Part shown: piece after piece, positions 54,386 to 63,832 of the stretch
How positions within the stretch are numbered: position 1 is the stretch's first letter
Layout: each line of letters opens with the position of its first letter
Assembly: GCA_021806295.1 (NCBI GenBank)
Contig: JAJZXS010000035.1
Span: forward strand, 18,052 to 82,051
Length of the DNA: 64,000 nt
From: Thermoplasmata archaeon
GTDB taxonomy: Archaea; Thermoplasmatota; Thermoplasmata; Thermoplasmatales; Thermoplasmataceae
Direction: 5' to 3'
Made by a program: the position numbers and the translations under genes
Notes under the pieces: model-generated
What the model saw: only the letters and a program-made list of their open reading frames with translations
Database searches by the model: none
Told to the model about the DNA's origin: nothing

Positions 54386-54540
54386 TTAATTATAGATATT
54401 ATCGGTACAGTGTTTAAATAATTCCTCTAATTTATTATAAATGTCTGGTACCACAATATTATTCATAATCGATGCATTGAAGTATTTTATTTCCACATCC
54501 CAAATAACTTCTCTGTTTAACCTCATGGGGAGATAATTTA
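54386..54540 (-). pseudogene. -1 frame continuation of the small gene at 54538-54807
   Basis: Past the 89-aa ORF's stop, the -1 frame reads on as INYLPMRLNREVIWDVEI and continues to a TAA at 54388-54386 (about 51 residues). The frames join at a run of six A's just before the 89-aa stop. The extension looks like natural protein and has no ribosome site of its own at the internal ATG (54526). Either the gene is broken by loss of one A, or -1 frameshifting makes a 140-aa product. Confidence 0.45.
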
Positions 54541-54807
54541 TTTTTTCTCCGGTATATTGTCTATTTTCTCAATGTATTCATTTATGTTATCAATTATCGT
54601 CTTATAACATCCCTCATCCTTTTTAACCATTATTCTTATATCACCAACATCTGCATATATAATTGAATTGTTTACATGGAAATGTATAACGTTCCTACTC
54701 TTATAATAAAAATGCCCTGGATTTTTCTCCATGATATTTTTAATTCTTCTTATACTCTCTATTAATGTGTTGATTTCATATAGCTCATCTATCTTTGCAT
54801 GATTCAT
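54538..54807 (-). CDS. Small hypothetical protein, probable N-terminal part of a 140-aa protein
   Basis: 89 aa, mixed helix and strand (IHFHVNNSIIYADVGDIRIMV looks like a beta hairpin between helices). The ATG at 54807 is 26 bp downstream of TATA-like CTTTTATATCTC; the TTG at 54816 is less likely. It ends in EKK-stop within an A6 run; see the adjoining continuation. No family recognised. Confidence 0.55.
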   Translation of the reverse strand: MNHAKIDELYEINTLIESIRRIKNIMEKNPGHFYYKSRNVIHFHVNNSIIYADVGDIRIMVKKDEGCYKTIIDNINEYIEKIDNIPEKK

Positions 54808-54878
54808 TAGTATCAATATGCAAATGAGATATAAAAGTTAATATTTAATAGGATATAAATTGGGTTATTAAATATATT

Positions 54879-55982
54879 TTAAATGTGGAACCATGATTTT
54901 TTAACAGGCTCTCCCTTAAGTTCCTCAATAAGCTCTTTTTCCCTTGAGGATAGATGCTTGGGTACCTGAAGTTTTAAAACAACCAGCAGATCACCACTCC
55001 CGTGCGAGGTAAGCCTGGGCATTCCTGCACCTTTGATTCTTAAAACATCGTCTGGCTGGCTTCCAGCAGGAATAGTCAGATTAAATTTTTCTTTAAATAA
55101 AGGTATCTGTACAGTTCCCCCAAGTGCAGCTGTTGGAAAATCAATGGCTTCCTTAACATATAAATTATCTCCTGTACGTTTTATGTTTGGGTTCTGCTGC
55201 ACATATACAACAGCATACAGGTCACCGGTTACACCGCCGAATGAATTACCGAGCTTCTGGGTTCTCAGCCTTGTATTTGTATCCACCCCTTTTGGTATTG
55301 TAATTGATATGTTTTCCATTTTAGGAATATAGCCCTTGCCATTGCAGACTTTACATGGAGTTTTCGGTATTTTTCCCCGGCCATTGCATGTACGGCACAC
55401 AATAACCTGTACGAAATTGAAGAATCCCTGACCACGTGATATTCTTTCCTTCCCGGTGCCGTGGCATGTTGGACATGTAACAAGCACTCCCCCTTCGGCC
55501 CCAGTGCCGTTGCATGTCTCACACATTGCATTCCGTTTAAACTTAACAGGTTTGGATGCACCGTAATATGCGTCCTCCATGGTAACATTTACCTTAATAT
55601 ATATGTCAAGATCCGGCTGTGTATCATAACCGCCATAGAATCCACCGGTATTTCCACCACCGAAGCCTCCTCCGAATATTTTACTGAAAATATCATTTAT
55701 GTCATCAAAATGGGAGAAGTCTTCCCAGTTAAATCCCGAACCACCTGAACCGCTGGCATCTCCAAATGTAGTGGAGCCGGTAGCATCATATTGTTGCCTT
55801 TTTTGTGGATCAGAAAGTACTTCATATGCTTCTGCAACCTCCTTGAATTTCTGTTCAGCCTCCTTGCTGCCTGCATTGACATCTGGATGGTATTTCTTTG
55901 CAAGTTCTCTGAACTTTGCCCTGATTTCATCCTGCGAAGCATTCCTGTCCACACCAAGGACACTATAGTAATCTGTTGCCAT
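54879..55982 (-). CDS. dnaJ: Chaperone DnaJ (Hsp40)
   Basis: Stimulates DnaK ATPase and delivers substrates. 367 aa, type A: J-domain with KKYHPDVN (HPD near residue 33), Gly/Phe-rich linker (about 75-110), four CxxCxGxG zinc repeats ([32 protein letters not shown]) and C-terminal substrate domains. Start at the ATG (55982) six bases after a GTG that abuts the dnaK stop. Last gene of grpE-dnaK-dnaJ. Confidence 0.96.
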   Translation of the reverse strand: MATDYYSVLGVDRNASQDEIRAKFRELAKKYHPDVNAGSKEAEQKFKEVAEAYEVLSDPQKRQQYDATGSTTFGDASGSGGSGFNWEDFSHFDDINDIFSKIFGGGFGGGNTGGFYGGYDTQPDLDIYIKVNVTMEDAYYGASKPVKFKRNAMCETCNGTGAEGGVLVTCPTCHGTGKERISRGQGFFNFVQVIVCRTCNGRGKIPKTPCKVCNGKGYIPKMENISITIPKGVDTNTRLRTQKLGNSFGGVTGDLYAVVYVQQNPNIKRTGDNLYVKEAIDFPTAALGGTVQIPLFKEKFNLTIPAGSQPDDVLRIKGAGMPRLTSHGSGDLLVVLKLQVPKHLSSREKELIEELKGEPVKKSWFHI

Positions 55983-55988
55983 TTCCAC

Positions 55989-57866
55989 TCATTGGTTTTC
56001 CTTATAATCTGTATTTACAGTATTGTCATCATTTCCCTGTTCTGCAGATCCCTGATTCTCAGTATTCTGTTCCTGTGATTCACTGCCCTGTTCTCCCTGC
56101 TGTTGAGTTCCCTGATCCTGCTGTGCCTGTGCCATTTTCTGATACACTGCCGTCATTTCCTTTGTCAGTGTTTCTGTTAATTCCTTTACTTTGTCGACGT
56201 CCTTCTTTTCTACAGCATCCTTCAGGTCTTTTATTAATCCCTGCATCTTTTCCTTTGTCTCACTGTCCAGTTTGTCCCCTGCCTCATTGATTGTTTTTTC
56301 TACTGTGTATGCCAGGGATTCTCCGTTGTTGAGTGTTTCTATATTTTCCTTTTCCTTCTTATCCTCTTCAGCGTACTGTTCAGCCTCTTTTTTCATTTTT
56401 TCTATTTCTTCCTTGGATAGTTTATTAGAGGCACTGATTGATATGCTCTGGGATTTTCCTGTTCCCTTGTCCTTTGCAGATACGTTCAGTATTCCATTTG
56501 CATCTATATCAAATGTTACCTCAATCTGGGGCACACCCCTGGGAGCCGGCGCTATGCCGGTTAGTGTAAAGTTACCAAGGGAAACGTCATCCTTCACAAG
56601 TGGTCTTTCTCCCTGAACTATGTGTATATCCACAGCAGTCTGCATATCTGCAGCTGTAGAGAATACCTGGGTTTTTTTGGTGGGGATTGTTGAATTGGCA
56701 GATATCAGGGGAGTCATTACCCCTCCAACAGTTTCTATGCCCAGGGTCAATGGTGTTACATCTATAAGAACTATATCCTTTATATCGCCCATGAGCACTG
56801 CGCCCTGTATTGCAGCTCCTGTGGCAACTGCCTGCATGGGGTCTACTCCACCCTCAGCCTTTTTGCCGAAGTAGTCCTCAACATACTTTCTGACATAGGG
56901 CATTCTTGTAGGACCACCGATAAGTATAATTTTATTTATGTCTCCCTTTGAAAGCTTGGCGCCCTGAAGTGCCTTGTTAAGTGATTCAGCAGACCTGGCA
57001 ACGATAGGAGCAATTAATTCCTCAAGTTTTGCCCTGGTCAGTTTGTATTCAAGGTGTTTTGGACCGTCCTGTGTAGCTGTTATGTATGGAAGATTAATAT
57101 CTGATTCCAGTACTGTTGAGAGCTCTATCTTAGCTTTTTCTGCGGCGTCCCTGAGTCTTATATATGCAGACTTATCCTTTCTTAGATCTATGCCCTCCTT
57201 CGATTTGAAATCATCGGCAAGGAAGTTCACGATAGCCTCATCCATATCGCTTCCACCGAGCTTTGTATCCCCGGATGTTGACATAACTTCAAATACTCCC
57301 TGGCCGAAATCCATGACTGTTACATCCAGTGTTCCTCCACCGAAATCGTAGATAAGGATTTTTAATGTTTCATTTAATTTATCAATACCATACGCCATAC
57401 ATGCAGCTGTGGGCTCGTTTATAATTCTTTTTACATTCAACCCGGCAATGGCCCCGGCATCCTTTGTAGCCTGCCTCTGATTATCGTTGAAATATGCAGG
57501 GACAGTTATAACTGCGTCATTGACAGGCTCTCCCAGAAAAGCCTCTGCATCCTTCTTAATTTTTTGCAGTATAAACGCAGATATCTGCTGTGGTGTGTAT
57601 TCTTTACCAAATATTTTGTATTTAAAATCTGTTCCCATCTTTCTTTTGGCACCATATATTGTTCCTTCTGGGTTAAGAAGTGCCTGTCTTCTGGCAGGTT
57701 CTCCAACCAAAAGCTGGCCATCCTTTGTGAATGCCACATAGCTTGGGAAAGATTTCCCGCCAAGTGAAACTCCTTCCGCTGCAGGGATAGATTCAGGCTT
57801 ACCTGATATAACCACTGCTGCTGCTGAATTGCTCGTACCTAAATCAATACCTATTATTTTACTCAT
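55989..57866 (-). CDS. dnaK: Chaperone DnaK (Hsp70)
   Basis: 625-aa Hsp70. [13 protein letters not shown] at the N-terminus, phosphate-2 motif [15 protein letters not shown], adenosine motif [13 protein letters not shown], linker [10 protein letters not shown], substrate domain, lid, and a Gln/Glu/Asn-rich tail that ends NTDYKENQ. The bacterial-type system is present in Thermoplasmata but patchy in archaea, indicating ancient transfer. Six bases after grpE. Confidence 0.97.
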   Translation of the reverse strand: MSKIIGIDLGTSNSAAAVVISGKPESIPAAEGVSLGGKSFPSYVAFTKDGQLLVGEPARRQALLNPEGTIYGAKRKMGTDFKYKIFGKEYTPQQISAFILQKIKKDAEAFLGEPVNDAVITVPAYFNDNQRQATKDAGAIAGLNVKRIINEPTAACMAYGIDKLNETLKILIYDFGGGTLDVTVMDFGQGVFEVMSTSGDTKLGGSDMDEAIVNFLADDFKSKEGIDLRKDKSAYIRLRDAAEKAKIELSTVLESDINLPYITATQDGPKHLEYKLTRAKLEELIAPIVARSAESLNKALQGAKLSKGDINKIILIGGPTRMPYVRKYVEDYFGKKAEGGVDPMQAVATGAAIQGAVLMGDIKDIVLIDVTPLTLGIETVGGVMTPLISANSTIPTKKTQVFSTAADMQTAVDIHIVQGERPLVKDDVSLGNFTLTGIAPAPRGVPQIEVTFDIDANGILNVSAKDKGTGKSQSISISASNKLSKEEIEKMKKEAEQYAEEDKKEKENIETLNNGESLAYTVEKTINEAGDKLDSETKEKMQGLIKDLKDAVEKKDVDKVKELTETLTKEMTAVYQKMAQAQQDQGTQQQGEQGSESQEQNTENQGSAEQGNDDNTVNTDYKENQ

Positions 57867-57872
57867 TTTTTA

Positions 57873-58388
57873 TCACCTTTTTGAAACAATTACCTTTGAT
57901 GTCCGTATGACATCCCCATTTAGTGTATAACCTTTCTGAACCTCTTCAAGGACAGTTCCATCCTCTCCCTGATCCAGAACTCCCACGGCCTCTTCTATAT
58001 TGGGATCGTATTTATTTCCCTTTGCTTCAATTACCTTCAGACCATGTGCCTGAAGCACCTTTAGAAGCTGGGATTTAACAGGTTCCAGTTTAGGGTCATG
58101 GGCTATACCTGCGTCCAGGGTGTCAAGAACAGGCAGGAGTTCCTTAACCAGTTCACTGCTTGCATTTTTTCTGATATTACTGATCTCTTTCTCCTTGTAT
58201 TTAGAATAATTTTCCATTTCAGTTCTCTGACGTACGTAGAGGCTTTTGTAATCATTGAGATCGGCCATGGTGCTATTGTACAGATCTTTATATTTTTTCA
58301 TCTCTTCCCTGTCCTTCATTTTGTTTCTCTTCCTTACCTGTTCTATATCGAATTCAAGGGGCCTGCTATATTCTTTATGGTTCATCAT
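57873..58388 (-). CDS. grpE: Nucleotide exchange factor GrpE
   Basis: 171-aa exchange factor for DnaK. Long N-terminal helix (MKDREEMKKYKDLYNSTMADL, then YKSLYVRQRTEMENYSKYKEKE), followed by the LLPVLDTLDAGIAH segment and a C-terminal beta domain (GNKYDPNIEEAVGVLDQGEDGTV, YTLNGDVIRTSKVIVSK). First gene of the heat-shock operon. Two adjacent ATGs (58388 and 58385) are possible starts. Confidence 0.93.
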   Translation of the reverse strand: MMNHKEYSRPLEFDIEQVRKRNKMKDREEMKKYKDLYNSTMADLNDYKSLYVRQRTEMENYSKYKEKEISNIRKNASSELVKELLPVLDTLDAGIAHDPKLEPVKSQLLKVLQAHGLKVIEAKGNKYDPNIEEAVGVLDQGEDGTVLEEVQKGYTLNGDVIRTSKVIVSKR

Positions 58389-58402
58389 AAGTATATTTGT
58401 TC

Positions 58403-58432
58403 TTCTATATAAATATTTTCTATATAAATATT
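58403..58432 (-). promoter_or_regulatory. Tandemly duplicated TATA box of the grpE-dnaK-dnaJ operon
   Basis: A 15-bp element (AATATTTATATAGAA on the minus strand) is repeated perfectly and without gap (58418-58432 and 58403-58417). The copy nearer the gene is placed for a start at or near the grpE ATG (leaderless); the distal copy would start about 15 nt further upstream. Confidence 0.7.
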
Positions 58433-58445
58433 TACTTTTTTGACA

Positions 58446-59396
58446 TTATTTATTAAGGGGAATGCCCATAAAATGTTCATAACCCCTATTATTTACAGGA
58501 TGCCATAGCCCTTTATCGTGTATTACATTTATCCCATTATATGTTTCGCCTATATTGTGAACCTCAATATGTTCAGCCTCCATGGCGTGTATAAAGCCTT
58601 CAGTCTCTTCATTATCTACTGTGAACAGAAGCTCATAATCTCCCCCGAATGAAAGTGTTATATCCTCAACTGAAAAACCAGAAATCCGGGAAGCTTCTTC
58701 AACAGAATGTGCCACAGGAATTTTTTCCATGTAAATCCTGAATCCGGTGCCGAAATCCCTATACATCTGATAAATGGATGCATAAATACCATCTGACAGG
58801 TCCATCATAAATTTTGCCCCATTTTTGCTTATTTTCTGGGCTTCTGAAATCCTGGGTTCAATATCCAGCATTTGCCTGATTCCGTATTCTTTATCTGTTC
58901 CATATTTATAATAAATATAGCCAGATCCGGCCGAACCCAGTGAATTGGTAACGAACAGTTGCTGGCCAGGCCCTATATCTGACCGTTTTCTTATAAGATC
59001 AGGTACCTGCCTGCCAACTATTGTTCCAGAGGCAGTAAAATCGTTTCCCTCCTTTGTGTCCCCTCCCAGGATTGTGGCACCATATCTGGAAAGTTCATAT
59101 CTGGCACCGTGATAAAATTCTTCCAGATACTGAATATCATATTCAGGTGAAACTGAAATTGATATGAGCATGCCTTCAGGAATTCCCGCCATAGCGGCTA
59201 TGTCACTTAGATTTAGGGCTGCAAAGAATTTCCCTGCCAGAAAAGGGGGAGTCCCATCCGGAAGATGGGTTGCACGTGTTATGAGGTCAGTGGATAAGAG
59301 AAGGTCCATATCACCGCATTTCAACACTGCACAGTCATCTATATCACGGCCTTTTCCTGCGAGTATGTCTATAATTTCCCGTTCCCCGAGGTTCAT
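58446..59396 (-). CDS. thiL: Thiamine-monophosphate kinase
   Basis: ATP-dependent last step of thiamine diphosphate synthesis. The N-terminus NLGEREIIDIL, DIDDCAVL, LSTDLITRATH and NLSDIAAMAG are ThiL hallmarks, as is GGDTKEG near residue 115 and LSFGGDYELLFTV near the end. About 316 aa from the ATG at 59396, the normal length; an open frame extends further upstream but lacks homology. Completes the thiamine set with thiD and thiE at 3-5 kb. Confidence 0.92.
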   Translation of the reverse strand: MNLGEREIIDILAGKGRDIDDCAVLKCGDMDLLLSTDLITRATHLPDGTPPFLAGKFFAALNLSDIAAMAGIPEGMLISISVSPEYDIQYLEEFYHGARYELSRYGATILGGDTKEGNDFTASGTIVGRQVPDLIRKRSDIGPGQQLFVTNSLGSAGSGYIYYKYGTDKEYGIRQMLDIEPRISEAQKISKNGAKFMMDLSDGIYASIYQMYRDFGTGFRIYMEKIPVAHSVEEASRISGFSVEDITLSFGGDYELLFTVDNEETEGFIHAMEAEHIEVHNIGETYNGINVIHDKGLWHPVNNRGYEHFMGIPLNK

Positions 59397-59505
59397 GAGC
59401 TTCAATGAATTTGTTATAATTCCTGCCAATTTAAAGTTTGTTATTGCTGAAGTGTTTGTCGATAGGGAACAATGCAACAGGCTTTCGGCTTAAAGTTAAA
59501 TTGGA

Positions 59506-59537
59506 AAATATTTATACATGATAGATATGCTCTATCA
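59506..59537 (+). promoter_or_regulatory. TATA box and palindrome before the chorismate mutase gene
   Basis: TATA element AAATATTTATACA (59506-59518) is followed directly by TGATAGA-tatgc-TCTATCA (59519-59537), a perfect 7-bp inverted repeat ending just before the predicted transcript start. A regulator bound there would block initiation. Confidence 0.5.
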
Positions 59538-59543
59538 TAGGTG

Positions 59544-60116
59544 ATGAAATTTATCAATGAACTGGATAATCTAAGGGACGAGATTTACCTCAATTCAAAG
59601 AAAATGCTGGAATTACTGGAAAAAAGGAAAGAACTGGCCGCGAAAATAGGTGATATTAAGGATTCTGAAAACCTGAATATACGGAATAGGGGCAGGGAAA
59701 TAGAAATACTGAAAACACTTTCCCGGGATCCTTTCCAGGAATCCGTGCTCAATATTCTTTTCGAATTTTCCATACATTATGAGAAGAAAGTTACAGTGCC
59801 AGATATTAAGCTTAATTATTCTGATTATGGAAACGGATTAAAGTACATAGAATACAGAGGTGACTACAATAATCTCATTTTTCTGCTTTCTAAGATTCTG
59901 AACCCTGGGTCCATCATAAAATGCAGGGACATAGCCATATCTAATCTACTGGCAAATGCAGGGCACCATATTGTAGATTATATTGAACAACCAGATATGG
60001 TAATTAGCCTCGTTAGCAGCCCCCAACAGGATATTGTAATAACAGCAGATTATATTTTGATATCAGAAAGATTCATGAAGAATAGGAACAGCATATACAA
60101 AATTGTGATAGAGTGA
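59544..60116 (+). CDS. Chorismate mutase with unrecognised C-terminal domain
   Basis: Converts chorismate to prephenate. Residues 1 to about 85 form an AroQ-type helical mutase (LDNLRDEIYLNSKKMLELLEKRKELAAKIGDIKDSENL), with the conserved R and K pattern. About 105 further residues form an alpha/beta domain that I do not recognise. Start: ATG at 59544 (a GTG at 59541 is adjacent). tyrA begins one base after the stop, so this is a two-gene tyrosine/phenylalanine unit. Confidence 0.8.
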   Translation: MKFINELDNLRDEIYLNSKKMLELLEKRKELAAKIGDIKDSENLNIRNRGREIEILKTLSRDPFQESVLNILFEFSIHYEKKVTVPDIKLNYSDYGNGLKYIEYRGDYNNLIFLLSKILNPGSIIKCRDIAISNLLANAGHHIVDYIEQPDMVISLVSSPQQDIVITADYILISERFMKNRNSIYKIVIE

Positions 60117-60117
60117 T

Positions 60118-60759
60118 ATGAAAATTCTGATAATAGGATCTGAGGGGAGGCTTGGTATAACACTAATGCATATTTTTCCTAATTCAGAAGGCATCGACAC
60201 AGGTAATGAAGATTTGCTTGAACAGGAGCTTGGGAAGGCCCAGATTGCGTTTCTCGCTGTACCACTGAATGCAACGCTTGATATTATAAACAGGTATCCG
60301 GATTACAGGGGATTTGTTGATCTGACATCTGTGAAATCCCCGATCAAGAGATTTTCTGGAAAAGTAATAAGTATGCATCCCATGTTCGGCCCATCATCTT
60401 ACATAACTAACAAAGATATACTTTTTATAAATGATATATCTCCTGCTAACTCACTGGAGGTAATGCTTGATTTATTTGGTGGATATAATATAACCTCAGT
60501 AACCGCAGATGAACACGATAAACTTATGGCCGAGCTGCTGGTGAAACCATATATACTCTCATATATCTCAGACTCCCGGGAGATGAAGATAGAAACAAGT
60601 TCTCATAAAAAGTTGCTTGAGATTATAGGAATAAAATATGCGGAAAATCAGGATATAATGCTGGACACTATAAAATTCAATAAATATACACAGCCCATAA
60701 TACAGGAAATAGAGGAAAAATTGGGCAATATTAAAAATTTAATAGGTAATAGAAGATGA
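60118..60759 (+). CDS. tyrA: Prephenate dehydrogenase-like protein
   Basis: NAD-dependent conversion of prephenate to 4-hydroxyphenylpyruvate. 213 aa, compact. Rossmann start ILIIGSEGRLG, AFLAVPLNAT, DLTSVKSPI and the SMHPMFGPSS motif (the prephenate-binding His region) are present; the C-terminal helical domain is shortened. 3' end overlaps the convergent gene by 21 bp. Confidence 0.85.
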   Translation: MKILIIGSEGRLGITLMHIFPNSEGIDTGNEDLLEQELGKAQIAFLAVPLNATLDIINRYPDYRGFVDLTSVKSPIKRFSGKVISMHPMFGPSSYITNKDILFINDISPANSLEVMLDLFGGYNITSVTADEHDKLMAELLVKPYILSYISDSREMKIETSSHKKLLEIIGIKYAENQDIMLDTIKFNKYTQPIIQEIEEKLGNIKNLIGNRR

Positions 60760-61794
60760 TGATAGCCTCTTTAACAGGGTATCATAATCCCCCTGGAAAA
60801 ACATTCTATCTTCAAGCTCAACCTGGTACCTGTATTCCTCGAGATCAAGGGAATTATAATAATCAGAAAGTTTTGTAAAATCGTGGTCCAGGGAACCCTG
60901 AACTATGAGATCCAGCAATTCCCTGTCATAGCTATCATTATGCACTCCCCTCTCCCTGTTTCCTCCAGTTGGATATGAAAGCACCGGGTAACGGGAACCC
61001 AGCTGTATCAGCAGCGTTGCCAGTGAATAGAGCCGTGGGGGCCTGTAAAGGCCTTTCTTCCAGAGCCTTTCAACAAGTGTGTTTTTCTGTATATTCATCG
61101 GATTTATGGATATATCAGCTGAATATGGTCCCACAATTTCCACAGACTTTATTATATCTTCAATGGCCATCTTTTCAGAGATAAACGGCGGCTTGAATAG
61201 AAGATATGTCCGCAATTCTATTTTTTCTCTGTTTAGAATTGTTGCCGCATCAATGAATTTTTTCAGCGTGCTTCCCTTATTTATGGAATATTTCATTATA
61301 TAATCATCAGCACTTTCAAGTCCTATGGCAATACGCAGGTCTATACCGGCCCTTTTAAATGGTTCAAGGGTTTCCTGCCTGATATATTCCGTTCTGGACT
61401 CCACAAGCAGTTTATCAACCTTATTCTTCATCCTTTCAATGAAGTAATCCCTAACAGCAGGGTGGACCTCGTTAGGATCGAGAAAACTTCCGGAGGTAAA
61501 AATTTTTAAGACTTTGGTATCATCCAGTGAATCATACAGTGTGTCTATTTGATGCATCAGATTTTCATCCACTATCTCCGGGGATGTATCATTGAAATAT
61601 CCACACATGGAGCATGCAGTAAATTTATACCATGCACACCCCGTAGTCCTGAAAATACATACCATTGTCTTCTCCGGGTATCCTCTCAGCCTGTCAAGTT
61701 CCTTCCATATGGAAACCGGTTTATTAACGTCGTTTTTCCGGTTGTTCTCATGCATAAGCCCTTTAATGTAAAGTGAATAATCTCTTACTACCAT
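60739..61794 (-). CDS. Archaeosine biosynthesis radical SAM protein RaSEA
   Basis: 351 aa of the COG1244/Elp3-like group. Cluster cysteines C53-x7-C61-x2-C64 (TGCAWYKFTACSMCGYF), an unusual spacing typical of RaSEA, then FTSGSFLDPNE and IGLESADDYI. In archaea RaSEA works with ArcS to turn preQ0-lysine on tRNA into archaeosine (G+15). ArcS and TGT are not in the window. Confidence 0.88.
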   Translation of the reverse strand: MVVRDYSLYIKGLMHENNRKNDVNKPVSIWKELDRLRGYPEKTMVCIFRTTGCAWYKFTACSMCGYFNDTSPEIVDENLMHQIDTLYDSLDDTKVLKIFTSGSFLDPNEVHPAVRDYFIERMKNKVDKLLVESRTEYIRQETLEPFKRAGIDLRIAIGLESADDYIMKYSINKGSTLKKFIDAATILNREKIELRTYLLFKPPFISEKMAIEDIIKSVEIVGPYSADISINPMNIQKNTLVERLWKKGLYRPPRLYSLATLLIQLGSRYPVLSYPTGGNRERGVHNDSYDRELLDLIVQGSLDHDFTKLSDYYNSLDLEEYRYQVELEDRMFFQGDYDTLLKRLSSSSITY

Positions 61795-61916
61795 CCTGTA
61801 TAATATTGATAATACGTATATGAGTGTTATTATGAGATTTTATGATGTTGCTTGCTAATGGTATATTTTAAAGCTCAATGTAAAAAATTATATATTATCT
61901 TAAAATGAACCTAGAA

Positions 61917-61988
61917 GGGCTCGTAGTCTAGTGGTATGATGTCTCCCTGACACGGAGAAGGTCACCGGTCCGAATCCGGTCGGGCCCA
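61917..61988 (+). tRNA. tRNA-Val (GAC anticodon)
   Basis: Complete cloverleaf of 72 nt. Acceptor GGGCTCG pairs with CGGGCCC (one G-T pair), discriminator A; D arm with AGTGGTAT; anticodon stem TCTCC/GGAGA around loop CTGACAC gives anticodon GAC; T arm ACCGG-TCCGAAT-CCGGT. No intron and CCA is not encoded. TATA-like AATTATATATTA lies about 35 bp upstream. Confidence 0.95.
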
Positions 61989-62089
61989 CTTTATAGATTG
62001 GGATTGCATGAATAGGTATGGCCAGGATTTTCATTATATATAAAATATGGAAAGTTTATTTTATCTGGCACATTCAACGTTAATTTTAT

Positions 62090-63739
62090 TCATGAAGAGG
62101 CATGAGTCACCGGAGCTATGGTAACCGGGGTGAATTTATATTTCGGTGTTCCAGTTTCATCGTCCAGTTCTGCGTCCACAACATAGTTTATGTCAGCATT
62201 ATGCATATATGAAAATACAACTCCCGGAATCACATCTTCTGTAATTCTTGCTGATATTTCAAGCTGCCCTGCCCGGGATTTCAAAAGCACCATGGACCCG
62301 TCAGTCACACCATATTTTTTTGCATCAACAGGATTTATCCACAATGTAGGAATATACTTCTGCATCCCTGGAACCCTGTTTATGACCTCGTCTGTGTTAT
62401 ACCTTGTAACAGTTCTTCCAGTGGAGAGTATGAGATCACCGCTTTCCTCCTTTGCCACAACAGGAATGAATTTTGCCTTTCCATTGGGAAGTGAGAACTT
62501 TTCACTGTACAGATGAAGTTCCCCATGTGGATATCTTGAATTTTTGGAATAATCCTTTACATCATTGATATCTACCCCGGAATATATTTTAGAAACTTTT
62601 TTCATTTCTTCGAAGTTTGCCTCCGGAGAGGTTTCAAAAGTAAAACCTGCCTTTTTGGCAATTCTTGCAATAATTTCACCGTCAGGTAAAGCTTCACCGG
62701 GAGGGTCTACTGCCTTGAATCTCCATTTTACAAGCCTGTCAAGGCTGGTAACTGAGCCACTCTTTTCTGCCCATGCCGCAGCCGGCAACACTATATGGGC
62801 GTAATCTGTATTCTCTGTCATGAATATGTCCTGGACAACAACCAGTTCCAGTGATTTAAGAAATTTTTCTATTCTAGCCTTATCCGGCAGGCTTCTTACA
62901 GGATTGTACCCCATGAGAAACAGCGCCTTTATCTTTCCATCACCTCCATAAAATGCCTCCGGTATGTTTGTCCCCTTGCAAACAGGTGGCTTGAATCCCC
63001 ATACTTTAGATAATTCATCGCTATTTGCCTCATTCAATGGCCCGTTCGGGAATGTATCCGGTTTTATCAGGTCACCGGAACTTTGAACGTTTGTCTGCCC
63101 CCTATAAACTATAATTCCAGTCCCCTCCCTCCCTATGTTACCGGTTAACAGCACAAGGTCTATATAGGATTTTATACCCTTCGTACCTGTTGACTGCGTC
63201 AAACCAAGGCCCCATGAAAAAATGGTCTTTCCACCAGAAACAAGGGTGGCAAATTGCTTTATGGTTTCTTCTGGGATTCCTGTTTTTTCCTCTGCAAGTT
63301 CAAGAGTATAGGATGAAACTGTGACCTTATAGGATTCAAAATCGTCCGTCCTTGCATTTATAAAATCATTGTTGACAAGGTTGTTCTGTATGAGGTAGTT
63401 CCCAACTGCATTGATAAGGAAGATATCAGTGCGGGGTTTTATCCTGATATGGACATCTGCAAAAACCTCTGTTCTGGTGGTTCTCGGGTCTATTACTATG
63501 ATTCTGGCACCATTTTGCTTTGCCTCGACAAAATACTGTGATAGCACCGGATGGCTATCTGTAATGGATTCTCCAGCGATAACGATTACATCAGCTTTTG
63601 GAATTTCAGTTACGGATGTTGCACCTGCTCCTATTCCGACCATTTCCTTGAGTGCCTTAGCTGATAGATCATGGCAAACCCTGGCACATGAATCCACATT
63701 ATTTGTGCCCAGCACCCTTCCAAGTTTCTGGAAAAGGTT
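62090..63739 (-). pseudogene. fdhA: Formate dehydrogenase alpha subunit (molybdopterin oxidoreductase), 5'-truncated
   Basis: About 549 codons matching FdhF/FdhA from NLFQKLGRVLGTNNVDSCARVCHD onward. The molybdenum-ligand position is Cys (VCHD) rather than selenocysteine, and the pterin-binding segments (IDPRTTRTEVFADVHI, FLMGYNPVRSLPD, HIVLPAAAWAEKSGSVTS) and C-terminal cap are intact. Homology begins immediately after an in-frame TAA at 63742-63740; the N-terminal 4Fe-4S domain and first molybdopterin region (roughly 130 residues in FdhF) are absent. A GTG at 63715 could start translation, but the product would lack the cluster, so I treat it as a fragment. Confidence 0.7.
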
Positions 63740-63742
63740 TTA

Positions 63743-63832
63743 TAGCTGTAATTATAGTATTAACAGGTAATAACATTCTGTATGGCAATATTCCGGTTTA
63801 GAAATTAGAAATCATGAAAAACCTTATTTAGC
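63743..63832. other. Non-coding gap between truncated fdhA and the structured element
   Basis: No frame here continues fdhA. AT-rich, with a T-tract reading leftwards (complement of 63819-63829) that could end a minus-strand transcript. Confidence 0.4.
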
